Assembly (NCBI GenBank): GCA_963807865.1
Contig: CAWEDK010000034.1
Coordinates: forward strand, 287,033 to 351,032
Direction: 5' to 3'
DNA from: VAZQ01 sp963807865
GTDB taxonomy: Bacteria; Pseudomonadota; Alphaproteobacteria; Rhizobiales; Xanthobacteraceae
DNA: 64,000 bases
Position 1 is the first letter of the stretch. Every line of letters starts with the position of its first letter. The translations under genes and the position numbers were made by a program. The notes beneath the pieces are model-generated. The model did no database searches. It had not been told where the DNA came from and saw nothing but the letters and a program-made list of their open reading frames with translations. Positions 44,541 to 54,921 of the stretch are shown here, one piece after another.

Positions 44541-46949
44541 ATGTACCGTGTATTCACCTGCTTGGCTGTCGAACATGACTGGCGGCTGGTCGGCCTGGCT
44601 GCTGCGGTCTGTTTCCTGGCAAGCGTCGTGGCCGTCAGCCTGTTGCAGCGTGCGTACGCGACGCAGGACTACAAGCGCATCTTGTGGCTTGGTCTGGGAG
44701 CGCTCGCGGCTGGCTTCGGCATCTGGTCCACCCATTTCATCGCCATGCTGGCTTATGAGCCGGGCATCGCGACCGGCTATCATGTTGGCTTGACGGTTCT
44801 CTCGCTCGTCATTGCGGTGTTTGTCACCGGCGCGGGCCTTGCCATCGCGGTTCAGCAGCCATTTCGACACAGTGCGATCCTCGGTGGAGCGGTTGTCGGC
44901 GCCGGGATCGCTGCCATGCACTTTACCGGTATGGCGGCTCTTGAGGTGCCCGGACGGCTCAAGTGGTCGGGCGATCTCGTGGGATTGTCCATCGTCTTCG
45001 GCATCGTGCTCGGCGGCAGTGCGCTGTTCGTGGCGCAGCGCCGTGAGGACTGGCGCTCATTCCTGATCGCGGCCGGGCTGCTGACGCTTGCCATCGTAGC
45101 GATGCATTTCACCGCGATGGGCGCAATCGATATCATCCCCGATCCGACCAGGGTGCCGAACCCGCTTGCAATCTCGCCGCAGTCGCTTGCGCTGATTATT
45201 GGCGGGACCGCTGCCGCCATTTTGGGGATGTGCCTCGTCGGCGCGATGAGCGCAAGAAAGTCGGAACTCAGGCTACGTGATCAAAAGGTGCTTCTGGACG
45301 CCGCTCTGCAAAACATGTCGCAGGGGCTGTGCATGTTCGATGCTGCCGGACGCATCGTTCTGTTCAATGAGCGTTACCGTGAATTTATGGGCGTCCCGGC
45401 CGAGTTCCTTCAAGGACGCTCGTTGCTTGATCTGTTCAAGCACCGAAAGACGACGGGGGATTTTACCGGGGATCCCGACGAGTTCTTCGACCGCATCATG
45501 TCGCAAGCGCGAGATCGCAAGTGGGATTCCAAGATCATGGAATCTGCGCACGGCCGCGTGCTGAGGGTGTCCGACAGCCCGATGGAGGGCGGCGGATGGG
45601 TCGCGACCTACGAGGACATCACCGAATGGCGCAAGGCCCAGGCGCAAATTGCGCACATGGCGCGCCACGATCCGCTGACCGACCTTCCGAATCGGACCAT
45701 GCTCGCCGAAGCCCTGGAACAAGCGCTCCGCCGCGTCGCTCGAAATGAGCAGATCGCGGTGTTATGCCTCGACCTCGACCATTTCAAAGATGTCAATGAT
45801 TCGCTCGGTCATCCGATCGGTGACGACCTGCTGAAGGCAGTCGGGCGGCGAATTGGCGAGTGCATCCGCGAGGGCGATACGCTCGCGCGTCTCGGCGGAG
45901 ACGAGTTCGCTGTCGTGCAGGTAGATACCCACGAGCAGCCGTCGGACGCAGCGGCGCTCGCCAGCCGGCTCGTCGACGTCCTGTCTGTTCCTTACGATAT
46001 TAGTGGCCACCAACTGGTCATCGGCACCAGCATTGGCGTGTCGATCGCTCCCGCGGATTCCAGTGATCCGAATCAGTTGCTCAAGAACGCCGACATGGCG
46101 CTCTACCGCGCCAAAGCCGACGGCCGCGGCACGTACCGCTTCTTTGAGCCGGAGATGGACGCCCGCGCGCAGGAACGCCGCGCGCTCGAACTTGATATGC
46201 GTGCCGCGTTGGTGCGTGGCGAGTTCGAGCTCTACTATCAACCCATTCACGATCTTGACAGCGGACGGATCCTTGCTTTCGAAGCGCTGGCGCGTTGGAA
46301 CCATCCCACGCGCGGCATGATACGCCCCGACGACTTCATTCCGCTGGCCGAGCAGACCGGGCTGATCGTCCCGTTGGGCGAATGGGTGTTGCGGACTGCC
46401 TGCTCGGAGGCCGCGCGCTGGTCGCAAGAAGTCGGCGTGGCCGTCAATCTTTCGCCGGTGCAGTTCAAGGGCCGCAATCTCGTGGCCACCGTGGCGGGCG
46501 CTCTGTCGGCGTCCGGGCTCAAGCCTCAGCGACTTGAGCTCGAGATCACCGAGTCCGTGCTGTTGCAGGACAGCGACGGCACGCTGGCGACGCTTCACAG
46601 CTTAAGGGCGCTTGGCGCGCGCATCGCCATGGACGACTTCGGGACGGGCTATTCGTCGCTGAGCTACTTGCGCAGCTTCCCCTTCGACAAAATCAAGATC
46701 GATCGCTCGTTCGTGCACGAATTGGCGACGCGCGACAATTCGATGGCCATCGTGCGGGCGGTTACGGGACTCGGAAGGAGCCTCGGCATTTGCACGACCG
46801 CCGAAGGCGTCGAGACGGATGAGCAACTTGCGCTGTTACGCGTGGAGGGCTGCACTGAAGTCCAAGGCTACCTATTCAACCCGCCGCTTCCAGCCTCCAA
46901 CGTCGAAGGGATGCTCGCAAAACGGGATCCCCGCCGCGAGGTCGCTTAG
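44541..46949 (+). CDS. MHYT-PAS-GGDEF-EAL cyclic-di-GMP protein
   Basis: 802 residues. The N-terminal seven-helix MHYT sensor (about 1-245) has the repeated motifs HFIAML, MHFTGM and MHFTAM, thought to bind copper and sense a gas. A PAS domain (about 265-380) is followed by GGDEF (about 385-550) with LARLGGDEFAVVQ intact, and EAL (about 555-790). The EAL domain has FEALARWNHP, the metal ligands in ITESVLL and DDFGTGYSS, and AEGVETDEQ. Both enzymatic signatures are complete, so synthesis and breakdown of c-di-GMP are both possible. This architecture is common in alphaproteobacteria. It is transcribed alone from an AT-rich leader. Confidence 0.93.
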   Translation: MYRVFTCLAVEHDWRLVGLAAAVCFLASVVAVSLLQRAYATQDYKRILWLGLGALAAGFGIWSTHFIAMLAYEPGIATGYHVGLTVLSLVIAVFVTGAGLAIAVQQPFRHSAILGGAVVGAGIAAMHFTGMAALEVPGRLKWSGDLVGLSIVFGIVLGGSALFVAQRREDWRSFLIAAGLLTLAIVAMHFTAMGAIDIIPDPTRVPNPLAISPQSLALIIGGTAAAILGMCLVGAMSARKSELRLRDQKVLLDAALQNMSQGLCMFDAAGRIVLFNERYREFMGVPAEFLQGRSLLDLFKHRKTTGDFTGDPDEFFDRIMSQARDRKWDSKIMESAHGRVLRVSDSPMEGGGWVATYEDITEWRKAQAQIAHMARHDPLTDLPNRTMLAEALEQALRRVARNEQIAVLCLDLDHFKDVNDSLGHPIGDDLLKAVGRRIGECIREGDTLARLGGDEFAVVQVDTHEQPSDAAALASRLVDVLSVPYDISGHQLVIGTSIGVSIAPADSSDPNQLLKNADMALYRAKADGRGTYRFFEPEMDARAQERRALELDMRAALVRGEFELYYQPIHDLDSGRILAFEALARWNHPTRGMIRPDDFIPLAEQTGLIVPLGEWVLRTACSEAARWSQEVGVAVNLSPVQFKGRNLVATVAGALSASGLKPQRLELEITESVLLQDSDGTLATLHSLRALGARIAMDDFGTGYSSLSYLRSFPFDKIKIDRSFVHELATRDNSMAIVRAVTGLGRSLGICTTAEGVETDEQLALLRVEGCTEVQGYLFNPPLPASNVEGMLAKRDPRREVA

Positions 46950-47121
46950 CCCGGCCGGATTTCACCGCGCCTGATTTTATCGTCGCGGCGCAGGTCCCAA
47001 CTCGTCGGGTTGCACGGCCGCCATCCGAGCTTGCTGCACGGAAAACAGGTCCCGCCCGGAAGGCTGTCCAAGATGCCGGCCGTCGACTATCGTCGGGCTT
47101 CGCCCGTGATTGCGAGGGATC

Positions 47122-48126
47122 ATGTTGCTTTGGTTTTGCCGCGTCGTTGCCGCCGCTTGCCTGCTGGCGGTCGTTCCAGCCAGCGCCCAGCCGCTCGACA
47201 AGGTGTCGTTCGGCACCAACTGGGTGGCGGAAGCCGAGCACGGCGGCCACTACCAGGCGCTGGCTGACGGCACCTACCGGAAATACGGGCTCGACGTCAC
47301 GATCGTGCCGGGCGGGCCGAACGTGAACAACCGTCTCCTGCTGCCGGTCGGCAAGCTCGACTTCTACATGAGCGCCAACACGCTGCAGGGCTTCGACGCG
47401 GTCGAGCAGAACATCCCGACGCTCGCGGTCGCCGCCATGTTCCAGAAGGAACCGCAGATCCTGATGGCGCATCCCGACCAAGGCATCGAGAAATTCGATG
47501 ACCTGAAGCGGCTCACGCTGTTCATCTCGAAGGAGGGGCTCGCGAGCTACTTCCAGTGGCTGAAGGCTGACTTCGGCTTCAGCGAAGCGCTGGTGAAGCC
47601 TTACACCTCCAATCCGCAGCCGTTCCTCGCCGACAAGAAGAGCGCGATGCAGGGCTACGTCACCTCCGAGCCCTACGCGGTCGAAAAGGTCGCGGGGTTC
47701 AAGCCCAAGATCTTCCTGATCGCCGATCAGGGCTTCAACAGCTATTCGACCCTCATCGAAACGCGGCGCGATCTCGTTGAAAAAAGAGCCGAGCTCGTGC
47801 AGCGCTTCGTCGATGCCTCGATCGTCGGCTGGTACAATTATCTCTACGGCGACAGCCGAGCGGCGAATGCGCTGATCAAGCGCCAGAATCCGGAGATGAC
47901 CGACGAGCTTCTGGCCTATTCGACCGCCAAGATGAAGGAGTACGGCATCGTCAATTCGGGCGACACCGCTACGCTCGGCATCGGCGCCATGACCGACGCT
48001 CGCATGAAAAGCTTCTACGACAAGATGGTGCGCGCCGGCGTGGTGAAGCCGTCGATCGACCTCGCCAGGTCCTACACGCTGCGCTTCGTCAACAAGAAGG
48101 TCGGGCTCGACCTGCGGCCGAAGTAG
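47122..48126 (+). CDS. NMT1/THI5-like ABC substrate-binding protein
   Basis: 334 residues. The signal peptide ends near VVPASAQP, followed by DKVSFGTNWVAEAEHGGHYQ. This is the hallmark of NMT1/THI5-type receptors for nitrate, taurine, sulfonate or pyrimidine-like ligands. GGPNVNNRLLLPVGKLDFYM and SEPYAVEK fit the family. The ATG at 47122 has GAGGG before it; a TTG 12 bases upstream is possible. Its likely ATPase and permease are at 52139 and 52954, beyond the pseudocaspase gene and a Bug receptor, so the transporter is split. Confidence 0.88.
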   Translation: MLLWFCRVVAAACLLAVVPASAQPLDKVSFGTNWVAEAEHGGHYQALADGTYRKYGLDVTIVPGGPNVNNRLLLPVGKLDFYMSANTLQGFDAVEQNIPTLAVAAMFQKEPQILMAHPDQGIEKFDDLKRLTLFISKEGLASYFQWLKADFGFSEALVKPYTSNPQPFLADKKSAMQGYVTSEPYAVEKVAGFKPKIFLIADQGFNSYSTLIETRRDLVEKRAELVQRFVDASIVGWYNYLYGDSRAANALIKRQNPEMTDELLAYSTAKMKEYGIVNSGDTATLGIGAMTDARMKSFYDKMVRAGVVKPSIDLARSYTLRFVNKKVGLDLRPK

Positions 48127-48153
48127 AACGCCCTCTCGGCACGAGGCGATGCG

Positions 48154-50926
48154 TCAGCGCCGCACCAGCGCGAGCTGGGCGTCGCCGTAGAACGCATAGC
48201 CCAGATAGGTCGGGTCGGCGGTCTCGTAGACCAGCCGGCGGGCATCCGACAGCGCGCCGGCGACCGAGGCGTGGCCCTCCTCGGCCAGCCGCTTCGCCAC
48301 CGCGCGGTAGAACGCGACCGCGAAGCGCGCCGCCGGATCGTCCTTGAGCGGCCACAGCCCGCCGATGTAGCCGGCCGCGCCGCGCGCCAGCACCGCCGGC
48401 GCCCAGCCTTCGACCGCGCCGGCGACCAACTCGGCCTGGCCGATGTCGCAGGCATTAAAGAAGAACAGCGCACGCTCGCGGTTCTGGCCGGCCGCCACGC
48501 CGCGCCAGTCCATCACGTCGAACGCGCCGTCCTCGAGCCGGATGGCGAAACGGCGCTCGACCGCGCTGCGGCCGGCGATCTCGCCGTGCCCGGCGAAATG
48601 GATAATGCCGCGCGGCGGATTGCGCACCAGCGTCAGGAAATCCGAGCGCTTGCCCGACACCCGGCGGGTGGCGAGCAAACCTTGAATCTCGTCGATCTCG
48701 CGCGACTGCGCGCCGAGCGACTGCCCGCCGGTATAGGCCGGTGCGATCGCCACCACCTCGTCGATCCGCTGGTCCTGCGGCGGCCGCAGAATCAGTCGCG
48801 GTCCGTCGTCCTCGTGCCAGCGCGCCAACTCGAAGGCGATGCCGAAGAAATCGGTCGGTGCCGCCGCCCGGCTTCGGCGCCCGCATCAGCTCCCAGGGGA
48901 TCACCGGGTTGTTCGAATAGATTTGCACCGTGCGCAGTTCGACCTGCGGATTGTCCAGAAGCTCAGCGAGCGCGGCCTTCAGCACCGGCGGCGCGGCGCG
49001 CCGGTAGAGCTCTTCGCCGAATGCGCGCAGCCGTCCGATCCTGGCCTCGCGGGTGTCTTCGTCCATCACATCGGCGGACTGCGCACCGCGGCTGCTGAGG
49101 CTTCTGAACTCGCGGTAGAACTCTTCCAGCCAGCCGACGATGCTGGGTGGCGTGTTGATCTCGCCGTGGCGCATCCGGCCGAGGTAGTCGGTGGCAATCG
49201 TCACCCGGCCGCGTCCAAGACCGCCAGCGTCGTCGTAGACGATCTCGATCTTGAGATCGATCGGCCGCGGCCGCAGCATGACGGCGATCTGATCGTCCGA
49301 GCTGAGGCGATAGGGCTTCGCGGTATCCATCGCGACCGGTGCGGCGCGGGATACCGCGCGGGCCTTCGGGGCAGGCGGCGCGGTCGCGGCGCGAGAGCCG
49401 GGCGTCGCCTGGTCGGTCGCGACCGGACGGGCCGGCACGATCTCGATCTTGCGCGAGAGGTTGGCCAGGAATTCATTGTCGCGCCACAACGTCACGCGCA
49501 GCGAACGGGGACCGACCGCGTCGGGCCGCGCCGTGACGCGGAAGCGGGCCGTGGTCGAATCGCCGCTGCGGTCGATCTCGATCGTGGCCTCTTCCGGGGT
49601 TGCGGGATCGAGGTCGAAGCCGGCGGCGCGCAGCACGACCTTGACGGCCAACGGCCCGTCGGCCGGCATCGGCAGGCTGAGCGCGCCCGCCGGAGTCTTC
49701 GTCGTCCCACCGCCGGTTGAGAGCACCGTCACCTCCGGGGTCACCTTGTCGACCGTGAGCGACACCAGCACGGTCGTCGCCGCACCCGCGACGACACGGT
49801 CGGCGGCCTCGATGGTCGGGAAGCGGGCGACACGCTCGTCCGGCGCCGCGGGGGCGGGGAGGAGTGGTGGCGGGACCGGCTTCAGACGCTGTTCAGTCGC
49901 CTCCTGCTCGCGCGCCCGACGCGCGGCTTCCGCTTGTGCGGCGGCCTGCCGTGCGCGCTCGGCTGCCGCCGTGCGCTCCTGCTCCCGCTTGGCTTGCTCC
50001 GCCCGCTCAAGCGCGGCCAGGCGCTCGCGCTCCTGACGCTCGGCTTCGGGCGGGGTCTGGTCCCGATACTTGTAGTATCGGTAGGGTCGGTAGTAGCTGG
50101 GACCCGGTTGCCGGTTCTCGTCCGCCTGCGGAGCCTGTGCGGTTTCCTGCGCGTCCGGCTTAGGCTCGGGGCCGAGCCGGACCTCTCCCGTAAGGTTGGA
50201 CTGCGACCACGGTAGCTGCCGGCCTTGTGTGGCGGCGGACACATCCGCCCGAACTCTTTGAGCGAGCGATTGGACATCGAGACCGGGAACCGACATTTGT
50301 TTGACGAGCGCGTCGGTGAACGGGCTGTTACGGCCCGCGCCATCGGACGCCAGGTTGCCTGGCGCCGCAGCCGACAGCACGATCGTCGAATCCGCAGGTT
50401 CGATCGGCGCCAAGCCTCGTGTGCCGGATGACCGCGTGCTGAGCGAACGGCGCAAGCTTGCGGCGAAAGGGTTGTCGCGGCTGGCATCGAGGATGACGAA
50501 CTTGGTGCGGGACGGGCCCTCGAACCGCTGGAGCGCAGTCGTCAAGCCGATCGCCTGGGAGCGGGTCGCCGCCTCGCTCTCGATCCTGGCATCGACCGGC
50601 AAAAGATAATTCTCGTCAGCGAGGCTCAAGGCGTGCCCTGAATAATAGAGTGCGGCGATTTGCGTGCCTTCAAGGCTGGCGGCGAAGCTCTCGAGAGCCG
50701 CGGCCATCTGCCGGCGATCGAGGTCGAGCGCCAGCGTGACGTCGAATCCGAGCTGGCGGAACGCATCCGCCACTGCGCGGGCATCGTTCGCCGGGGTGGC
50801 CAGCCGCGGAGCATGCCGATAGGCGCCGTTGCCGATGACGAGTGCGGCCTTGCGCTGCTGCGCTTCGGCAGGCATCGCGAAAGCCGCCAGCAACAGGGCC
50901 AGGGCTGCAAGAAAGCGCCGGATCAT
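48154..50926 (-). CDS. Secreted caspase-like/CHAT double-domain protein (one frame break)
   Basis: About 923 residues. The signal peptide MIRRFLAALALLLAAFAMPAEA is followed by a peptidase-C14-like domain. Its His is H98 in YYSGHAL, but the expected Cys position reads ILDASRDNPF, with Ser149. An Arg/Gln/Glu/Ala-rich coiled linker and a presumed beta-rich region follow (VTPEVTVLSTGG and VGPRSLRVTLW). A C-terminal CHAT domain then has His in IIHFAGHGE and Cys in FFFNACDIGQ, both present. One +1 break falls near 48855. N-terminal catalysis is therefore doubtful and the CHAT half is probably the active protease. The partner or target is unknown. Confidence 0.82.
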
Positions 50927-51147
50927 GGCTCACCTCTCGCCGGATAGTGCCATAGCGGGCCGACACTCGCGACCATCCTGATCGGGACCATTTGGCGCGC
51001 GGCCCCCTTGGGTCCTTTGATCACGGGCAAGATGCGGGGCCGATACCTCTTTCCGCTCCCGTGCGTCTGCGCCATTCTGCCGGCGGCGCTCTCGGGCCTA
51101 GTCCGGCCCAGAGCGGGCGGTGCAACCACATCAATCCGGAGCGCCCG

Positions 51148-52105
51148 ATGCGTGCCTTTTTGAGCCTCGCGTTCTGCGCAGTCTTCTCCGTGGTGGCGCT
51201 GGCGCAGTCCTATCCATCCCGCCAGATCAGGCTGATCGTGCCGTTTCCGCCGGCCGGGATCACGGACCTGTCCGGCCGCCTGGTGGCGGAGGGATTGCGG
51301 GCCAGGTTCAACCAGCCGGTGATCGTCGAGAACAGGCCCGGTGCCCAGGGCGTCATTGGCCTGCGCGAACTGCTCAAGTCCGAGCCCGACGGCTATACCG
51401 CCATGGTCGGCACCGTCGGATCGGTGGTGATCGGCTATGCCATGGACGCGAAGCCGCAATTCGATCCGGCGCGCGACCTGGTCCCGGTCGCAGGCGTTGC
51501 CGAGTATGCGACCGCCATGGTGGTGAACAACAAGCTGCCGGTGAATTCGGTCAAGGAGTTCATCGATTATGCCAAGGCGCGGCCCGGCAAGCTCAGCTTC
51601 GGCTCGACCGGTGTCGGCGCGCTCGACTACCTCGCTGCCGTATTGTTCATGCGCGAGACCGGCACCGAGATGGTGCACGTGCCCTACAAGGGCGGCCCCG
51701 CCGCGCTCCACGATCTCATGGGCGGTTCGATCGACGTCATCATCGAGGTGTTCCCGGTCGTGATGGAGCAGATTCGCTCCGGCCTGATCAAGGGACTGGC
51801 GGTGAGCAGCTCCTACCGGCTGCCATCGATCCCGAACGTCCCGACGTTCGCCGAGGCCGGCGTGCCGGGCGTACGGCTCACTGGCTGGCTCGGCATCTAT
51901 GGGCCGCCGCGGTTTCCCGAGGATATCCGCCAGCAACTCGGCGCGGCGGTGGTCGAGGCGGTCAAGAACTCCGGACATCAGGGACAAGTTTCGCGCTATC
52001 GGATTCGAGCCGGTCGAACTCGGCGTGACGGCGTTCTCCGCGTTTCATGCCGCCGAAATCAAACGCTGGGTGGAATTCATCGGCGCGACCGGCTTGCGGA
52101 AATAG
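51148..52105 (+). CDS. Bug-family receptor (one frameshift as sequenced)
   Basis: TctC/Bug receptor of about 318 residues. The signal peptide MRAFLSLAFCAVFSVVALAQ precedes SYPSRQIRLIVPFPPAGITD. ENRPGAQGVIGLRELLKSEP and DGYTAM are family motifs. The frame is lost near 51980 after VEAVKNS and resumes one base on as DIRDKFRAIGFEPVE, ending at 52105. An ABC ATPase starts 33 bases later on the same strand, but Bug proteins do not normally feed ABC importers, so cotranscription may be accidental. No TctAB is adjacent. Confidence 0.87.
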
Positions 52106-52138
52106 CGATGCGCCATCGCCGGACTGGCTCGTAACGCC

Positions 52139-52942
52139 ATGTCGTATCCCTCCGCCGGTTATGCGGCCGCCGACGGCGTTCCCGTCGTCACGCTCGACAA
52201 TGTCGGCAAGACCTTCGCGACCGGCGTGATGGCGCTCGATCGCCTCGACCTCGATATCCGGCCAGGCGAGTTCGTCACGCTGCTCGGCCCCTCCGGCTGC
52301 GGCAAGTCGACGGCGCTGCGGCTGATCGCCGGCCTCAGCGAGCCGACGCGCGGCTCGATCGACTGGGCGGACAAGACCGGAGCGGCCCGCGGCGCCGGCG
52401 CGCTCGGCTTCGTGTTCCAGGAGCCGACGCTGATGCCGTGGGCCACGGTCGCGCGCAACGTGCGGCTGCCGTTGAAGATCATGAGCATCGCCGGCAACGC
52501 GGACGCGCGGGTCGAGGCGGCATTGGCGCGCGTCGGCCTCTCCGACTTCGCGTCGAGCTATCCGCGCGAACTGTCGGGCGGCATGAAGATGCGGGTGTCG
52601 ATCGCGCGCGCCCTGGTGACCGAGCCGAGGCTTCTGCTGATGGACGAGCCTTTCGCCGCGCTCGACGAGATCACGCGCTTCCGGCTCAACAACGACCTCC
52701 TGAAGCTTTGGCAATCGCTCGGCAAGACCGTGGTGTTCGTCACCCATTCGGTGTTCGAGTCGGTCTACCTCTCGCAGCGCATTGTCGTGATGACGGCAAG
52801 ACCCGGCCGCGTCTTCACCGAGCTTGCGATCGATGCGCCTTATCCGCGCGACGAGCGCTTCCGGACGTCCGCGCAATATGCGGCGTTCTGCCGGCTGGCG
52901 TCCGAGGCCCTCGCGGACGCGACCGCGGCTTCGCGGGCATAG
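52139..52942 (+). CDS. ABC transporter ATP-binding protein (nitrate/sulfonate type)
   Basis: 267 residues. Walker A GPSGCGKST is at about 50, the Q-loop is in FVFQEPTLMPW, the signature is LSGGMKMRVSIARAL, and Walker B is LLLMDEPFAALDE. The H-loop is in VVFVTHSVFE. VARNVRLPLKI and the short C-terminus place it in the NitD/SsuB/TauB group. The permease starts 11 bases after its stop. The matching NMT1-like receptor is probably the gene at 47122. Confidence 0.92.
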   Translation: MSYPSAGYAAADGVPVVTLDNVGKTFATGVMALDRLDLDIRPGEFVTLLGPSGCGKSTALRLIAGLSEPTRGSIDWADKTGAARGAGALGFVFQEPTLMPWATVARNVRLPLKIMSIAGNADARVEAALARVGLSDFASSYPRELSGGMKMRVSIARALVTEPRLLLMDEPFAALDEITRFRLNNDLLKLWQSLGKTVVFVTHSVFESVYLSQRIVVMTARPGRVFTELAIDAPYPRDERFRTSAQYAAFCRLASEALADATAASRA

Positions 52943-52953
52943 GGCCGGAATGC

Positions 52954-53775
52954 ATGGCAAGCCGCGACCCGGAACACAGCCCGATACGCGAGAGAATTGA
53001 CCGCGTGCTGCGCGCGCTGCTGCCGCTCGCGATGCTTGCGCTCGCGATATTCGCCTGGGATTTCGTCGTCGCGCATAACAAGATTCCGCCCTATGTGCTG
53101 CCCGGGCCGCGGCTGGTGTTCGACACGCTGGTCTCCGATTGGGGGGTGCTGTCGGCGTCCCTGATGGTGACGCTGACGACGACGCTGCAGGGCTTCGTTC
53201 TGGCGGTGGTCGGCGGCGTCGGACTTGCGATCCTGTTCAACCAGTCCCGCCTGATCGAATATTCGCTCTATCCCTACGCGGTGATCCTGCAGGTGACGCC
53301 GATCGTGGCGGTCGCGCCGCTCCTGCTCATCTATCTGCCGCAGCATCTGGCGGTGCTCGCCTGCGCCTGGATCGTGGCGTTCTTCCCGGTGCTCGCCAAC
53401 ACCACGCTCGGGCTCAAATCGGTCGATCGCAATCTCACCGATCTGTTCCGGCTCTACGGCGCGTCGCGCTGGCAGATGCTGTGCGACCTCAAGCTGCCGG
53501 CCGCGATGCCGTATGTGTTGGGTGGGCTGAAGATCGCCGGCGGGCTGTCGCTGATCGGCGCGGTGGTGGCCGAGATCGCGGCCGGCTCCGCCGGGGCGGG
53601 GTCCGGCCTTGCCTACCGGATCGTCGAATCCGGTTACCGCCTCAACATCCCGCGCATGTTCGCCGCGCTTCTGCTCCTGTCGGTCGCCGGCGTGGTGATC
53701 TTCTTTGCGCTGTCGCTGTTCTCTCATCTGCTGCTGCGGCGCTGGCACGAGAGCGCGCTGGGCGCGGAGCGTTGA
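52954..53775 (+). CDS. ABC transporter permease (nitrate/sulfonate type)
   Basis: 273 residues with about six membrane helices. The BPD_transp_1 EAA loop is seen as YGASRWQMLCDLKLPAAMPY, the coupling helix contacting the ATPase. VLPGPRLVFDTL near the N-terminus is typical of SsuC/TauC-like permeases. ATG 52954 is 11 bases after the ATPase stop, so the two are cotranslated. It completes the importer with the ATPase and, by inference, the receptor at 47122. Confidence 0.92.
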   Translation: MASRDPEHSPIRERIDRVLRALLPLAMLALAIFAWDFVVAHNKIPPYVLPGPRLVFDTLVSDWGVLSASLMVTLTTTLQGFVLAVVGGVGLAILFNQSRLIEYSLYPYAVILQVTPIVAVAPLLLIYLPQHLAVLACAWIVAFFPVLANTTLGLKSVDRNLTDLFRLYGASRWQMLCDLKLPAAMPYVLGGLKIAGGLSLIGAVVAEIAAGSAGAGSGLAYRIVESGYRLNIPRMFAALLLLSVAGVVIFFALSLFSHLLLRRWHESALGAER

Positions 53776-53940
53776 GGTGGGTTCTTTGATCTGGCCGCGT
53801 TGACGTCCGCTTTGTCCCAAGAGCGACCGAAGTGGTACGTTGCCGCAAGTTGGCGCTAAGGGCCATGAGCAGAAGTCAAACCGCTGTTCGGGTGGTAGAT
53901 TTTTGCTAGATTGAACCCGTCGTTCAACGGAATTGATCCC

Positions 53941-54921
53941 ATGCGGCGTCGTGAATTCATCTCGTTTCTCGGCGCGGCGGCTATAGCCCGGCCAAGCCCC
54001 AGCCGTGCGCAATCGGTGGCGCCGGTTATCGGCTTTATGAGCAGCCGGTCAATGGATGTGGATGCGCCGTTGGTGACAGCATTTCACAAAGGTCTCGCAG
54101 AATCCGGTTTCGTCGAGGGGCGCAACGTAACGATCGAATACCGTTGGGCGCATGGTCACTATGATCAATTGCCGGTGTTTGCGGCGGAACTCGTGAAAAA
54201 GCCGGTTGCGGTCCTTGTTTCGACCGGCGGCACCGTTTCAGCGCGAGCAGCGAAGGCCGCGAGCCAGACGATTCCGATTGTATTCACGACCGCCGACGAT
54301 CCGGTCAAAGTCGGACTGGTCGCCAGCCTCAATCGGCCGGGCGGCAACCTCACCGGCATCACTGCATCGTTCATCGAGTTCGCGTCGAAGCGAATGGGCC
54401 TTCTGCGCGAACTGTTACCGAAAGCGTCCGCGATCAGCTTGCTCGTCAACTCGGCAAATCCGGCGTCCGTGATTGAATCAAATGAGATGCAGGCTGCTGC
54501 CCAAGTCATTGGTCAGCAAATCGATATTTTGAACGCAAGCAGTGGAAGCGAAATCGATACAGCCTTCGACAGGCTGAAGCAAAAACGGGCAGATGCGCTC
54601 CTGGTTGCTGCCGATCCCTTCCTGTTCGCTCGCGCCGACCAACTCATCGCCTTGGCAGCCCGGACCGCGATCCCGACTTTGTATTTTAGGCGCGAGTTCG
54701 CCGTTGCCGGCGGTCTTATGGCCTATGGGTCGAATTTTGCAGAGTTCTTCAGCATCGTCGGGCTCTATGCGGGACAAATTCTGAAAGGTGCAAAGCCGGG
54801 CGAACTACCAGTCCAGCAGCCGACGAAGTTCGAGCTGGTGATCAACCTCCGAACCGCGAAGGCCCTCGGACTCGATATTCCGCCGATGCTGCTCGCTCGC
54901 GCGGAAGAGGTGATCGAATAA
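53941..54921 (+). CDS. PF04392-type ABC substrate-binding protein
   Basis: 326 residues. The Tat-like signal MRRREFISFLGAAAIARPSP is typical of the many orphan ABC_sub_bind proteins of Bradyrhizobium relatives. VIGFMSSRSMDVDAPLVTAF, GRNVTIEYRWAHGHYDQLP and NRPGGNLTGIT are family motifs. Upstream in-frame starts exist, but MRRREF is the family's standard N-terminus. Codon use has more A/T than neighbouring genes. No permease or ATPase is adjacent. Ligands of this class are largely unknown; the family also includes tryptophan- and tyrosine-binding proteins. Confidence 0.85.
   Translation: MRRREFISFLGAAAIARPSPSRAQSVAPVIGFMSSRSMDVDAPLVTAFHKGLAESGFVEGRNVTIEYRWAHGHYDQLPVFAAELVKKPVAVLVSTGGTVSARAAKAASQTIPIVFTTADDPVKVGLVASLNRPGGNLTGITASFIEFASKRMGLLRELLPKASAISLLVNSANPASVIESNEMQAAAQVIGQQIDILNASSGSEIDTAFDRLKQKRADALLVAADPFLFARADQLIALAARTAIPTLYFRREFAVAGGLMAYGSNFAEFFSIVGLYAGQILKGAKPGELPVQQPTKFELVINLRTAKALGLDIPPMLLARAEEVIE

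Noticed and set aside
53776..53940. Leader of the PF04392 receptor as a riboswitch
   Set aside because: The 165 bases contain several purine-rich and hairpin-like parts, but I could not recognise any known aptamer core.
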